A stretch of DNA of 59,796 bases. Origin: an uncultured Flavobacteriales bacterium. GTDB taxonomy: Bacteria; Bacteroidota; Bacteroidia; UBA10329. The position numbers and the translations under genes are program-made. Position 1 is the stretch's first letter, and each line of letters starts with the position of its first letter. The notes beneath the pieces are model-generated. The model searched no databases. It was not told the DNA's origin and was given only the letters and a program-made list of their open reading frames with translations. Location of the stretch: the NCBI GenBank assembly GCA_937900875.1, contig CALCGD010000016.1:1-59796 (forward strand), written 5' to 3'. This document shows positions 36,399-44,034 of the stretch, in pieces.

Positions 36399-37301
36399 AT
36401 GACAAATAATCAACTGAAAGCATTAAGGCGGCCCATCGACCAAGTTGGTGTGGAAGAACGCGTAGCGCGATTTCAAACACGTAGTATCAAGTCGGAGGCG
36501 AAAATTCAAGGCTTGAAAATGGTTTTGAATATGATTGACCTTACCACTTTGGAAGGGAAAGACACGGAAGGAAAGGTGCGACAAATGTGCTACAAGGCCA
36601 TGCATCCGCATGATGCGTTGCCCGATTTACCAAGTGTTGCTGCAGTTTGTGTTTACCCTACCTACGTTGCAATTGCGAAGGATGCGTTAAAAGGAAGCGA
36701 TGTGAAAGTTGCCTCAGTAGCAACTGCATTTCCTTCTGGAAATTCGTCTCGAAAAATCAAGTTGGCAGACACGAAAATTGCGGTTGATGCGGGTGCAGAT
36801 GAAGTAGATATGGTGATTTCAAGGGGAGAATACCTCTCGGGGAATTACAGTTTTGTGTTTGATGAAATAGCGGCTATCAAAGAAGCTTGCGGCAAAGCAC
36901 GATTGAAAGTAATTTTGGAAACAGGCGAACTTTCCACCTTAGACAATGTGAGACATGCAAGTGACATTGCCATGTTGGCCGGTGCCGATTTCATCAAGAC
37001 TTCTACGGGAAAAATCAGCCCAGCGGCAACAATGCCCGTAACCTTGGTTATGCTGGAAGCCATTCGCGATTTCTATTACGAAACAGGAAAAATGGTGGGC
37101 ATGAAACCCGCTGGCGGTATCAGCAAAAGCAAGTTGGCATTACACAATTTGGTGATGGTAAAAGAGACTTTAGGCGATGCTTGGTTGAGCAATGAATGGT
37201 TCCGATTTGGGGCCAGCAGCTTAGCGAATGACGTGTTGATGCAGTTGGCGAAACAAGCAGAAGGACGATATCAAGGATTAGATTATTTCAGTAAAGACTG
37301 A
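36399..37301 (+). CDS. deoC: deoxyribose-phosphate aldolase
   Basis: 300 residues of a class I aldolase TIM barrel. The Schiff-base region is ADFIKTSTGKISPAATMP, and VGMKPAGGISKSKLA has the second lysine of the active site. AVDAGADEVDMVISRGEYLSGNY is typical of DERA. It splits deoxyribose 5-phosphate to glyceraldehyde 3-phosphate and acetaldehyde. The N-terminal ~40 residues make it longer than the E. coli enzyme. It overlaps the aldehyde dehydrogenase start by one base (TGATG), so acetaldehyde produced here may be oxidized by the neighbour. Confidence 0.95.
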   Translation: MTNNQLKALRRPIDQVGVEERVARFQTRSIKSEAKIQGLKMVLNMIDLTTLEGKDTEGKVRQMCYKAMHPHDALPDLPSVAAVCVYPTYVAIAKDALKGSDVKVASVATAFPSGNSSRKIKLADTKIAVDAGADEVDMVISRGEYLSGNYSFVFDEIAAIKEACGKARLKVILETGELSTLDNVRHASDIAMLAGADFIKTSTGKISPAATMPVTLVMLEAIRDFYYETGKMVGMKPAGGISKSKLALHNLVMVKETLGDAWLSNEWFRFGASSLANDVLMQLAKQAEGRYQGLDYFSKD

Positions 37302-38773
37302 TGGCAAAAAAGACAGAAACTAAGCTCGATTTCGGTTCTAAATGGGACTATTCTTCGGCACCTGAAAGCGCAGGTCATGCCGAGATAAAGAAGGAATACG
37401 GGTTATACATTAATGGCAAATTCGTAAAGGCTGAAGACGGAAAGAAGTTCGCTTCTATCAGCCCAAGCACGGACGAACACATTGCTTATTTCGCGGAAGC
37501 ATCTGACAAGGATGTAGACAAAGCGGTAAAAGCTGCACGAAAAGCCTACAACGAAGTTTGGGGGCCCATGGCTCCAAAAGAACGGGCGAAGTACATTTTC
37601 AGAATTGCACGATTGATACAAGAACGAGCACGCGAATTTGCCGTGCTGGAAAGCATTGATGGCGGCAAACCAATCAGAGAAAGCCGCGATGTGGATGTTC
37701 CGATTGCGGCAAACCACTTCTTCTATTATGCTGGTTGGGCGGATAAATTAGAATATGCTTTTCCTGGAAAAACGGCTAAGCCAGTTGGTGTAGCGGGGCA
37801 GATTATTCCTTGGAATTTCCCATTGCTAATGGCCGCTTGGAAACTTGCACCAGCATTGGCTTGCGGCAATACGGTCGTACTAAAACCAGCCGAGACTACT
37901 CCACTGACGGCTATGAAATTAGCAGAACTCATTCACGATAGCGGATTGCCTGCTGGGGTTGTGAATATCGTGACTGGTGCGGGAGCAACAGGTGCGGCCA
38001 TTGTCAATCACCCGGACGTAGACAAAGTAGCATTCACAGGTTCGACTGGAGTTGGGAAAATCATTCAGAAAGCTATTGCTGGAACGAATAAAACGGCCAC
38101 TCTAGAACTTGGAGGAAAGGCCGCCAACATCATTTTCGATGATGCCCCAATTGATCAGGCGGTCGAAGGAATTATCAACGGTATATTCTTCAATCAAGGG
38201 CATGTTTGCTGTGCGGGCTCTCGGCTTTTTGTTCAGGAAAATGTGAAGGACATCGTCATCAAGAAATTGAAAGACCGATTGAGCACATTGATTGTTGGTG
38301 ACCCGATGGACAAGAACACGGATGTGGGAGCCATCAACTCAAAAGAGCAGCTTGACACCATCAATAAATACCTGAAAATTGGCGTGGAAGAAGGTGCTGA
38401 GATTTATCAGCCGAATTGCACACTTCCAAAAAAAGGAAATTGGTGCAAACCAACTTTGTTTTTAGAAGCTTCGCAAAGCCATCGAATTGTGCAGGAAGAG
38501 ATTTTCGGACCCGTACTTACGGTTCAGACTTTCAGAACTATTGATGAGGTAATAGACAAGGCGAACAACACTCCATTCGGTCTATCGGCAGGTGTTTGGA
38601 CTGATAAAGGATCGAAGATTTTTAACCTGACAACCAAGTTGAGGGCTGGGGTTATTTGGGCAAATACGTTTAACAAGTTTGACCCTACTTCACCATTCGG
38701 AGGATATAAGGAAAGCGGCTACGGTCGTGAAGGTGGATTGCAAGGATTATCACCCTACGTGAAATTGAGCTAA
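37301..38773 (+). CDS. aldehyde dehydrogenase (complete, catalytic)
   Basis: 490 residues, full length. NAD-binding and catalytic motifs are intact: IIPWNFPLLMAAWKLAPAL, FTGSTGVGKIIQKA, the general base Glu in TLELGGKAANIIF, and the nucleophile Cys in FFNQGHVCCAGSRLFVQ. The end PFGGYKESGYGREGGLQGL is normal. It oxidizes aldehydes to acids with NAD(P)+; coupling to deoC suggests acetaldehyde or a related short aldehyde. Its stop codon TAA coincides with the first bases of the inverted-repeat cassette at 38771. A truncated relative follows after that cassette, a pairing that resembles the two parts of ALDH16. Confidence 0.93.
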   Translation: MAKKTETKLDFGSKWDYSSAPESAGHAEIKKEYGLYINGKFVKAEDGKKFASISPSTDEHIAYFAEASDKDVDKAVKAARKAYNEVWGPMAPKERAKYIFRIARLIQERAREFAVLESIDGGKPIRESRDVDVPIAANHFFYYAGWADKLEYAFPGKTAKPVGVAGQIIPWNFPLLMAAWKLAPALACGNTVVLKPAETTPLTAMKLAELIHDSGLPAGVVNIVTGAGATGAAIVNHPDVDKVAFTGSTGVGKIIQKAIAGTNKTATLELGGKAANIIFDDAPIDQAVEGIINGIFFNQGHVCCAGSRLFVQENVKDIVIKKLKDRLSTLIVGDPMDKNTDVGAINSKEQLDTINKYLKIGVEEGAEIYQPNCTLPKKGNWCKPTLFLEASQSHRIVQEEIFGPVLTVQTFRTIDEVIDKANNTPFGLSAGVWTDKGSKIFNLTTKLRAGVIWANTFNKFDPTSPFGGYKESGYGREGGLQGLSPYVKLS

Positions 38774-38810
38774 CCGCAAAGACGCAGAGATTTCGCAAAG
38801 GGCGCAAGAA
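38771..38810 (+). repeat. left inverted end of the GxxExxY cassette
   Basis: TAACCGCAAAGACGCAGAGA and the following GCAAAGGGCGCAAG form an imperfect inverted copy of 39211-39251. The outer 7 bases (TAACCGC) match GCGGTTA at 39245-39251 exactly. Internal GCAAAG/GCGCAA motifs recur. Confidence 0.75.
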
Positions 38811-38813
38811 ATA

Positions 38814-39212
38814 ATGATTGAGAATCCGGCAATATTGACAGAAAATGAACTCTCAAAGGAGGTTATAGGCTGTGCTATAACGGTACATCGATCTTTAGGA
38901 CCCGGTCTTTTGGAAAATGCATATCAGCAATGTTTGGCATACGAACTGAGAAATCTGGGTTTAAAGGTTGAAGTGGAAAAATCGATGCCCTTGATTTATG
39001 ATGACGTAGAAATGGATTGCGGATATCGGATAGATATTTTGGTTGAAAACAAGCTGATTATAGAGTTAAAGGCGGTTGAAGAAATAAATGATGTTCATCT
39101 GGCGCAAACACTTACTTATTTGAAATTGAGTGGTTGTAAACTCGGCCTATTGATGAATTTCAATGTTGCTATTCTTAAGAATGGCATCAAACGAGTAGTA
39201 AATGGATTATAA
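38814..39212 (+). CDS. GxxExxY protein (PD-(D/E)XK nuclease superfamily-like)
   Basis: 132 residues. The name-giving motif is GPGLLENAYQQCLAYEL (GLLENAY fits GxxExxY). Further on, YRIDILVENKLIIELKAVEE has the Asp and E-x-K pattern of PD-(D/E)XK nucleases. The family is scattered widely and its role is unknown. In this window the gene fills almost all of a 481-bp segment bounded by imperfect inverted repeats, and its stop codon overlaps the right repeat. It interrupts an otherwise tightly packed deoC-ALDH operon. That makes it look like a small mobile or domesticated cassette. No transposase is nearby. Confidence 0.88.
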   Translation: MIENPAILTENELSKEVIGCAITVHRSLGPGLLENAYQQCLAYELRNLGLKVEVEKSMPLIYDDVEMDCGYRIDILVENKLIIELKAVEEINDVHLAQTLTYLKLSGCKLGLLMNFNVAILKNGIKRVVNGL

Positions 39213-39251
39213 CTCCGCGTTCTTTGTGCAAACTTTGCGACTCCGCGGTTA
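39211..39251 (+). repeat. right inverted end of the GxxExxY cassette
   Basis: AACTCCGCGTTCTTTGTGCA, then AACTTTGCGACTCCGCGGTTA. Reverse-complemented it aligns with 38771-38810 over about 40 bases with several mismatches. It begins inside the stop codon of the GxxExxY gene. Confidence 0.75.
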
Positions 39252-39261
39252 AACGATTAAG

Positions 39262-40134
39262 ATGAGCAGATTGGAAGTTCAAAAAACATACAAAATCTAC
39301 ATTGGAGGAGCATTTCCCCGAACAGAAAGTGGTAGATTTTATCCTGTAACGCTGAAAGACGGAACGGTAACTAACATCTGTTTAAGCAGCAGAAAAGATG
39401 CAAGAAATGCTGTGGTTGCAGCTCGAAATGCTTTTGAAGGTTGGAGCAGTCGGGCAGCGTTTAATCGTAGCCAAATTCTCTACCGAATTGCCGAAATGTT
39501 GGAAGGCAGAAAGGCACAATTCGTTGAGGAATTAATGGCGGTTGGCGCTTCAAAACCAAACGCGATTAAAGAAGTAGAAGCATCCATTGACCGTTGCGTT
39601 TATTTCGCTGGTTGGTGCGATAAGTACACGCAACTTTTCGGTTCGATAAACCCGGTTGCATCTTCACACTTCAATTTTAGTGTTCAAGAACCAACTGGTG
39701 TTGTTACGATAGTTGCTCCAGAAAGCCCATCACTTTTGGGCCTTGTAAGCGCCATCATGCCAGTAATTGCTGGAGGTAACACATGTGTTGTGTTGGCTTC
39801 TGAAAACTCTCCGCACGTAGCTGTAACGTTTGCAGAAGTGTTGAATTCGTCAGATGTTCCAGGAGGGGTTATCAATATCCTCACAGGAAAAGAAGATGAA
39901 TTGGTAGAGCATTTCAGCAGCCACATGGATGTAAACGCCACCATTTACTGCCGAGAAAAGCACCTCACAAAAATCAAAGAGAACGCATCTTTGAACGTGA
40001 AACGTGTTTCTGATTGGAGTAATAAAGACTGGTATACGGAAGGTGACGATCCGTATTTACTACTCGAAACCCAAGAGGTAAAAACCACTTGGCACCCTAT
40101 TGAAAATATTGCTGGAGCCAAATCTGGCTACTGA
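39262..40134 (+). CDS. truncated, non-catalytic aldehyde dehydrogenase-like protein
   Basis: 290 residues that align only with the N-terminal NAD-binding half of aldehyde dehydrogenases (KIYIGGAFPRTESGRFYPV; AFEGWSSRAAFNRSQILYRIAEML; TGVVTIVAPESPSLLGLVSAIMPVIAGGNTCVVL). The catalytic-domain Cys loop and the PFGGxxxSG end are absent, and the frame ends cleanly after IENIAGAKSGY. Even the Rossmann Gly-rich segment is degenerate. ALDH16 proteins carry just such a second, shortened ALDH module after a catalytic one, so this may be a structural subunit of the upstream enzyme. A decayed pseudogene is less likely, because the frame is intact and its sequence looks constrained. It follows the GxxExxY cassette. 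Confidence 0.82.
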   Translation: MSRLEVQKTYKIYIGGAFPRTESGRFYPVTLKDGTVTNICLSSRKDARNAVVAARNAFEGWSSRAAFNRSQILYRIAEMLEGRKAQFVEELMAVGASKPNAIKEVEASIDRCVYFAGWCDKYTQLFGSINPVASSHFNFSVQEPTGVVTIVAPESPSLLGLVSAIMPVIAGGNTCVVLASENSPHVAVTFAEVLNSSDVPGGVINILTGKEDELVEHFSSHMDVNATIYCREKHLTKIKENASLNVKRVSDWSNKDWYTEGDDPYLLLETQEVKTTWHPIENIAGAKSGY

Positions 40135-40160
40135 TTCTACCATTCACATAAGAGAAAATC

Positions 40161-40403
40161 ATGAGCGCTGTAAGTCACAAAAGGCACGTAGCAAAAACGA
40201 TAACCTGGCGAATAATTGCCTCCATCACTACGTTCATTTTAGCTTGGTTCTTCTTTCGAGACGACCCATTGGTGGCAGAAAAAGCCACGGGCGTAGCCAT
40301 CGCAGAAACCTTCATAAAAATGGCTCTATATTACTTCCATGAACGGGCTTGGTATAGCTTTGATTTTGGCGTAACCCGAGATGATGATGACGATAAGAAA
40401 TAA
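40161..40403 (+). CDS. DUF2061 small membrane protein
   Basis: 80 residues. HVAKTITWRIIASITTFILAWFF and the second hydrophobic segment VAIAETFIKMALYYFHERAW match DUF2061, a family of two-helix membrane proteins; the tail is acidic (DDDDDK). The function is unknown. It follows the truncated ALDH by 26 bases on the same strand. Its stop codon abuts the stop of the convergent cyanophycin synthetase gene without a terminator between them. Confidence 0.85.
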   Translation: MSAVSHKRHVAKTITWRIIASITTFILAWFFFRDDPLVAEKATGVAIAETFIKMALYYFHERAWYSFDFGVTRDDDDDKK

Positions 40404-43064
40404 TTAGTTGGTCATGTTAGGAATATTTCCCTTATCGAATGAACCGTAAAGGTCTTTTACTTCATCCTCTTTGAATTTCATTACCTGCTCTAGGGCAGCC
40501 GGCACAACATCTGAGCTCACCACAATCAAAGATCCAGGGGTAGCATTCTTAATGGCATAGGCAATTGCCTCCTCCTCCAATCGAATAACCTTTCTAGGTT
40601 TTTTCGGGTCTACAGAATTGATTCCATCCTCCAACAATCCGATTAATTCTTTCTCGCTCTTTCCGCGTAGGTTTCTATCCTGACGGATGATTATTTCGTC
40701 AAACATTTCGGCTGCGATTGCCCCAAGTTCTTTGGTGTCCTCGTCTCGTCTATCACCAACACCTGCTATAATACCCACCTTTGGCGAACCATCCATCTTT
40801 GCTATTAGTTTAGAGAGTGCTCGGAAACCAGCAGCATTGTGTGCGTAATCCAACAATATGTTGAAGTTTTTGAACTGGAAAAGGTTTAATCTCCCTGGTG
40901 TTTGAGATGGAGATGGAATGAATGATTCGAGTGCAACTTTGATATCCTCCACAGAAAATTCTCTCAAATAAGCAGTTAAAGTTGCGGGAAGTACGTTCTG
41001 AATCATGAAATCGGCCCTGCCGCCCATTGTCAAAGGCACATTCACAGCTTTAGTAATTCGAATCTTCCACTCACCTTTCATTACAGTGATGTAGCCGTTC
41101 TCATAAATGGCGGAAATTCCTCCATTGGCTGCATGCTTTTTAATTCGGGGACTGTTCTCATCCATCGAGAAAAGTGCCACATTACATTTCACATTTAAGC
41201 GCATTTCATACACGCGATCATCATCTGCGTTCAAAATCGCATGACCAGAAGGAAGCACAACCTCTGGAATAACTCCTTTTACTTTAGACAGTTGGTCAAG
41301 TGTGTGTATTCCCTTCAACCCAAGGTGATCAGCAGCCACATTAGTCACAATACCTATATCGCAACGCTTAAAACCAAGACCTGCCCGTAACAGCCCACCT
41401 CTCGCACATTCCAAAACTGCAAAGTTTACTGTCGGATCTTTGAGCACAAATTCGGCACTGGCCGGCCCTGTGCAATCTCCCTTCATGAGTAACCTATTCT
41501 GAATATAAACACCGTCTGTGGTGGTGTAGCCAACTTTAAGGCCTTTCAATCGCATCATGTGGGCAATCAACCTAGTAGTCGTGGTTTTTCCATTTGTGCC
41601 TGTTACAGCAACAATTGGAATACGAGATGTTGCTCCTTGCGGATAAAGCATGTCCATAACATGCGATGCGACATTTCTGCCCAATCCACTGCTAGGTGCC
41701 AAGTGCATTCTGAAACCAGGAGCTGCATTTACTTCGAGCACCGCTCCGCCAGTTTCATTCAACGGAATATCAATGGCCGAAGTCATTACATCTATACCAC
41801 AAATGTCTAATCCTATAATGCGGCTAATGCGCTCAGCCATAAAAACGTTGTACGGATGCACTATATCCGTTACGTCTTCGGCAGTGCCGCCCGTGCTCAA
41901 ATTCCCAGTGTCTTTGAGCTTGAGGTATTCATCTTTTGGAACTATTGTTTTGAGCGTATAATCTTTCGCCTTCAGAATAGCCAAAGTCATGTCGTTCACG
42001 GTGATTTCGGTAAGCACATTTTCGTGGCCATAACCTCTACGTGGGTCCTTATTTGTCTCGTCAATTAATTGCTGAATAGTGCTTTTTCCGTCACCGATTA
42101 TATGAGCGGGAGTTCGTTTTGCTGCTGCCACCAATTTGTGGTCAATCACCAATAATCGGTAATCATCTCCAGTAATGAATTTTTCTACAATTACTGAACG
42201 GCTAATCTCCTTTGCGGCTTCAAAAGCCACCACCGCATCTTCTTTTGTTTGGATGTCGGTTGTAATTCCTCGTCCGTGATTTCCATTAATCGGTTTCAGC
42301 ACCAACGGAAAACCAATTCTATCGATTGCCTCTTCCAATCCTGCCACACTTCGCACAATATCTCCTTTGGGAACTGGAACTTCTGCCGCTTCCAGCAAGA
42401 ATTTTGTGTCTTCTTTATCGCAGGCTATTTCGACTCCAATGCTCGAAGTATCGCTTGTTACCGTTGCCTGAATTCTTTTCTGATTTGCTCCATAGCCCAA
42501 TTGGCAAAGCGAATATTTGTTTAAACGTATCCACGGAATACCACGACTTTGGGCTTCCTCGACAATTGAACCGGTGCTTGGTCCAAGTCGCTCGCCCTCG
42601 CGCAATTCTCGCATTTCACGAATGTCTTTTTCTAAATCATATTCTTCTCCAGCAACAAGAGCTTCAGCAATACTCACAGCAGATTTGGCTGCATATCGGC
42701 CAACCTTTTCTTCCATGTAGCTAAACACCACGAAATAAACCCCGTCTTCACCATATGTTCGTGTTCGGCCAAAGCCAGTATCCATACCCGCTAGGGTTTG
42801 AATTTCCAATGCAATGTGCTCAATCACATGACCCATCCAAGTGCCTTCTTTCACTCTCATAAAAAATCCGCCCTCCACACTTTCTGAACAACGATGTGAG
42901 AACATGGTAGGAAACATGGCTTCCAACCTTTCTGCAAACCCTGGAATCTTGTCCGTTGGTTGTTGTTCCAATTCTTCAAGATCCAAGACCATTACAATCA
43001 ATTTATCCCTATTCACAGACCAATAATTTGGTCCTCGCATTGCATTGATCTCTCTAATTCTCAT
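40404..43064 (-). CDS. cphA: cyanophycin synthetase
   Basis: 886 residues, the usual size. An N-terminal domain (about 1-160, starting MRIREINAMRGPNYWS) is followed by an ATP-grasp domain (about 215-470; FPLVLKPINGNHGRGITTDI; AVLEVNAAPGFRMHLAPS). A Mur-ligase-like domain starts with the P-loop VAVTGTNGKTTTTRL (about 490) and runs to a C-terminal Mur domain (NILLDYAHNAAGF; GIIAGVGDRRDEDTKELG). It polymerizes L-Asp and L-Arg into multi-L-arginyl-poly-L-aspartate using ATP. The divergent neighbour is cyanophycinase, with 99 bases between the two starts. The genes fit a nitrogen/carbon storage role in the cytosol. Confidence 0.96.
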   Translation of the reverse strand: MRIREINAMRGPNYWSVNRDKLIVMVLDLEELEQQPTDKIPGFAERLEAMFPTMFSHRCSESVEGGFFMRVKEGTWMGHVIEHIALEIQTLAGMDTGFGRTRTYGEDGVYFVVFSYMEEKVGRYAAKSAVSIAEALVAGEEYDLEKDIREMRELREGERLGPSTGSIVEEAQSRGIPWIRLNKYSLCQLGYGANQKRIQATVTSDTSSIGVEIACDKEDTKFLLEAAEVPVPKGDIVRSVAGLEEAIDRIGFPLVLKPINGNHGRGITTDIQTKEDAVVAFEAAKEISRSVIVEKFITGDDYRLLVIDHKLVAAAKRTPAHIIGDGKSTIQQLIDETNKDPRRGYGHENVLTEITVNDMTLAILKAKDYTLKTIVPKDEYLKLKDTGNLSTGGTAEDVTDIVHPYNVFMAERISRIIGLDICGIDVMTSAIDIPLNETGGAVLEVNAAPGFRMHLAPSSGLGRNVASHVMDMLYPQGATSRIPIVAVTGTNGKTTTTRLIAHMMRLKGLKVGYTTTDGVYIQNRLLMKGDCTGPASAEFVLKDPTVNFAVLECARGGLLRAGLGFKRCDIGIVTNVAADHLGLKGIHTLDQLSKVKGVIPEVVLPSGHAILNADDDRVYEMRLNVKCNVALFSMDENSPRIKKHAANGGISAIYENGYITVMKGEWKIRITKAVNVPLTMGGRADFMIQNVLPATLTAYLREFSVEDIKVALESFIPSPSQTPGRLNLFQFKNFNILLDYAHNAAGFRALSKLIAKMDGSPKVGIIAGVGDRRDEDTKELGAIAAEMFDEIIIRQDRNLRGKSEKELIGLLEDGINSVDPKKPRKVIRLEEEAIAYAIKNATPGSLIVVSSDVVPAALEQVMKFKEDEVKDLYGSFDKGNIPNMTN

Positions 43065-43143
43065 TTGGTGTTGTTCAAATTCTTTGGGTAATTAACAAAA
43101 AAGAAGGGTCGATTGGACGATTTAAATGAGGAATATTGAAGTC

Positions 43144-43155
43144 TTGAAATTTCAA
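43144..43155. promoter_or_regulatory. 12-bp palindrome in the cphA-cphB intergenic region
   Basis: TTGAAATTTCAA is perfectly self-complementary and lies 8 bases before the cphB ATG, inside the 99-base divergent region. It could be an operator or chance in A/T-rich DNA. No good TAnnTTTG box is seen on either strand of this gap. Confidence 0.25.
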
Positions 43156-43163
43156 CGACCAAA

Positions 43164-44027
43164 ATGAGCAGTCATTCGAAGCCAAGGGGGGTTCTCATTC
43201 CAATAGGAGGAGGAGAAGATAGGGGGGAAGAAACGACACCGCGCTTGCCATATGAGCAAAAAGGTGTGCTCAAACACGTGCTGGACAAAGCCAAAGGTTC
43301 CAATTCAAAAGTGGTGTTGGTTACCTCCGCTTCTAGCGTTCCTGATGAAGTCTGTGCCACTTATAAATTCGGTTTCAATCGTCTTGGATGCATAAGCCTC
43401 ATTCACTATCACATCACCGAGAAGGAAGAATGCAATCAAGAGACCTTACTTAAAGATTTTGCAGAAGCCGATGTGGTGATGTTTAGTGGTGGAAATCAGG
43501 CCAAAATCCCAAAACGTATTCGAGAAACCAAGTTACACGACTTGCTTAAGGAGCGCTATTGGAACGAACCATTGGTAATTGCTGGGACGAGCGCGGGCGC
43601 CATGGCTATGTCAGAATTTATGGTGGCTGGCGGTAGCGCTTCAGAAGCGTTTTATAAAGGAGCGGTGAAGATGAAAACAGGCCTGGGGTTCATTCCTGAA
43701 TTGATCATAGACACACATTTTGTACGCAGGGGACGATTTGGAAGATTGGCTGAAGCGGTAGCGGTTCATCCTCAATGTGTAGGTATTGGTTTAGCTGAAG
43801 ACACGGGCGTGATTATCGAAGACGGAGACCATTTCACGGTAATTGGTTCGGGAATGGCGATAGTGATGGATCCGCGCGGGATAACCCACAATAATCATTC
43901 AGTTTTAAAAAACGGAACACTGATGTCAATGACCAATCTCACCACCCATCTTCTATCAAATGGTGATAAATTCCGATTATCTGACCACAGCACTAAGGTG
44001 CTGCCAATGGGACAATCGTTTATCTAA
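43164..44027 (+). CDS. cphB: cyanophycinase
   Basis: 287 residues of a Ser-hydrolase (peptidase S51-like) fold. The start GVLIPIGGGEDRGEE is typical. VVMFSGGNQAKIPKRI precedes the nucleophile elbow VIAGTSAGAMAMSE, with Ser near residue 143. IDTHFVRRGRFGRLAEAV carries further conserved residues. It cleaves cyanophycin into beta-Asp-Arg dipeptides. No signal peptide is seen, so it acts on the cell's own intracellular polymer rather than on external cyanophycin. It diverges from cphA and converges with the isoaspartyl peptidase gene seven bases on. Confidence 0.95.
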   Translation: MSSHSKPRGVLIPIGGGEDRGEETTPRLPYEQKGVLKHVLDKAKGSNSKVVLVTSASSVPDEVCATYKFGFNRLGCISLIHYHITEKEECNQETLLKDFAEADVVMFSGGNQAKIPKRIRETKLHDLLKERYWNEPLVIAGTSAGAMAMSEFMVAGGSASEAFYKGAVKMKTGLGFIPELIIDTHFVRRGRFGRLAEAVAVHPQCVGIGLAEDTGVIIEDGDHFTVIGSGMAIVMDPRGITHNNHSVLKNGTLMSMTNLTTHLLSNGDKFRLSDHSTKVLPMGQSFI

Positions 44028-44034
44028 AACGGAG

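Noticed and set aside
38771-39251. GxxExxY segment as a classical insertion sequence or a CRISPR fragment
   Set aside because: There is no transposase and no regularly spaced direct repeats; the end repeats are inverted and occur once each.
39262-40134. Truncated ALDH as a pseudogene split by the cassette
   Set aside because: Removing the cassette does not fuse the two frames (a TAA intervenes), and the upstream ALDH is already complete. The two genes were therefore probably separate before insertion.
42326-42724. 132-residue plus-strand frame opposite cphA
   Set aside because: It lies fully inside a conserved part of cyanophycin synthetase, and the translation has no recognizable features.
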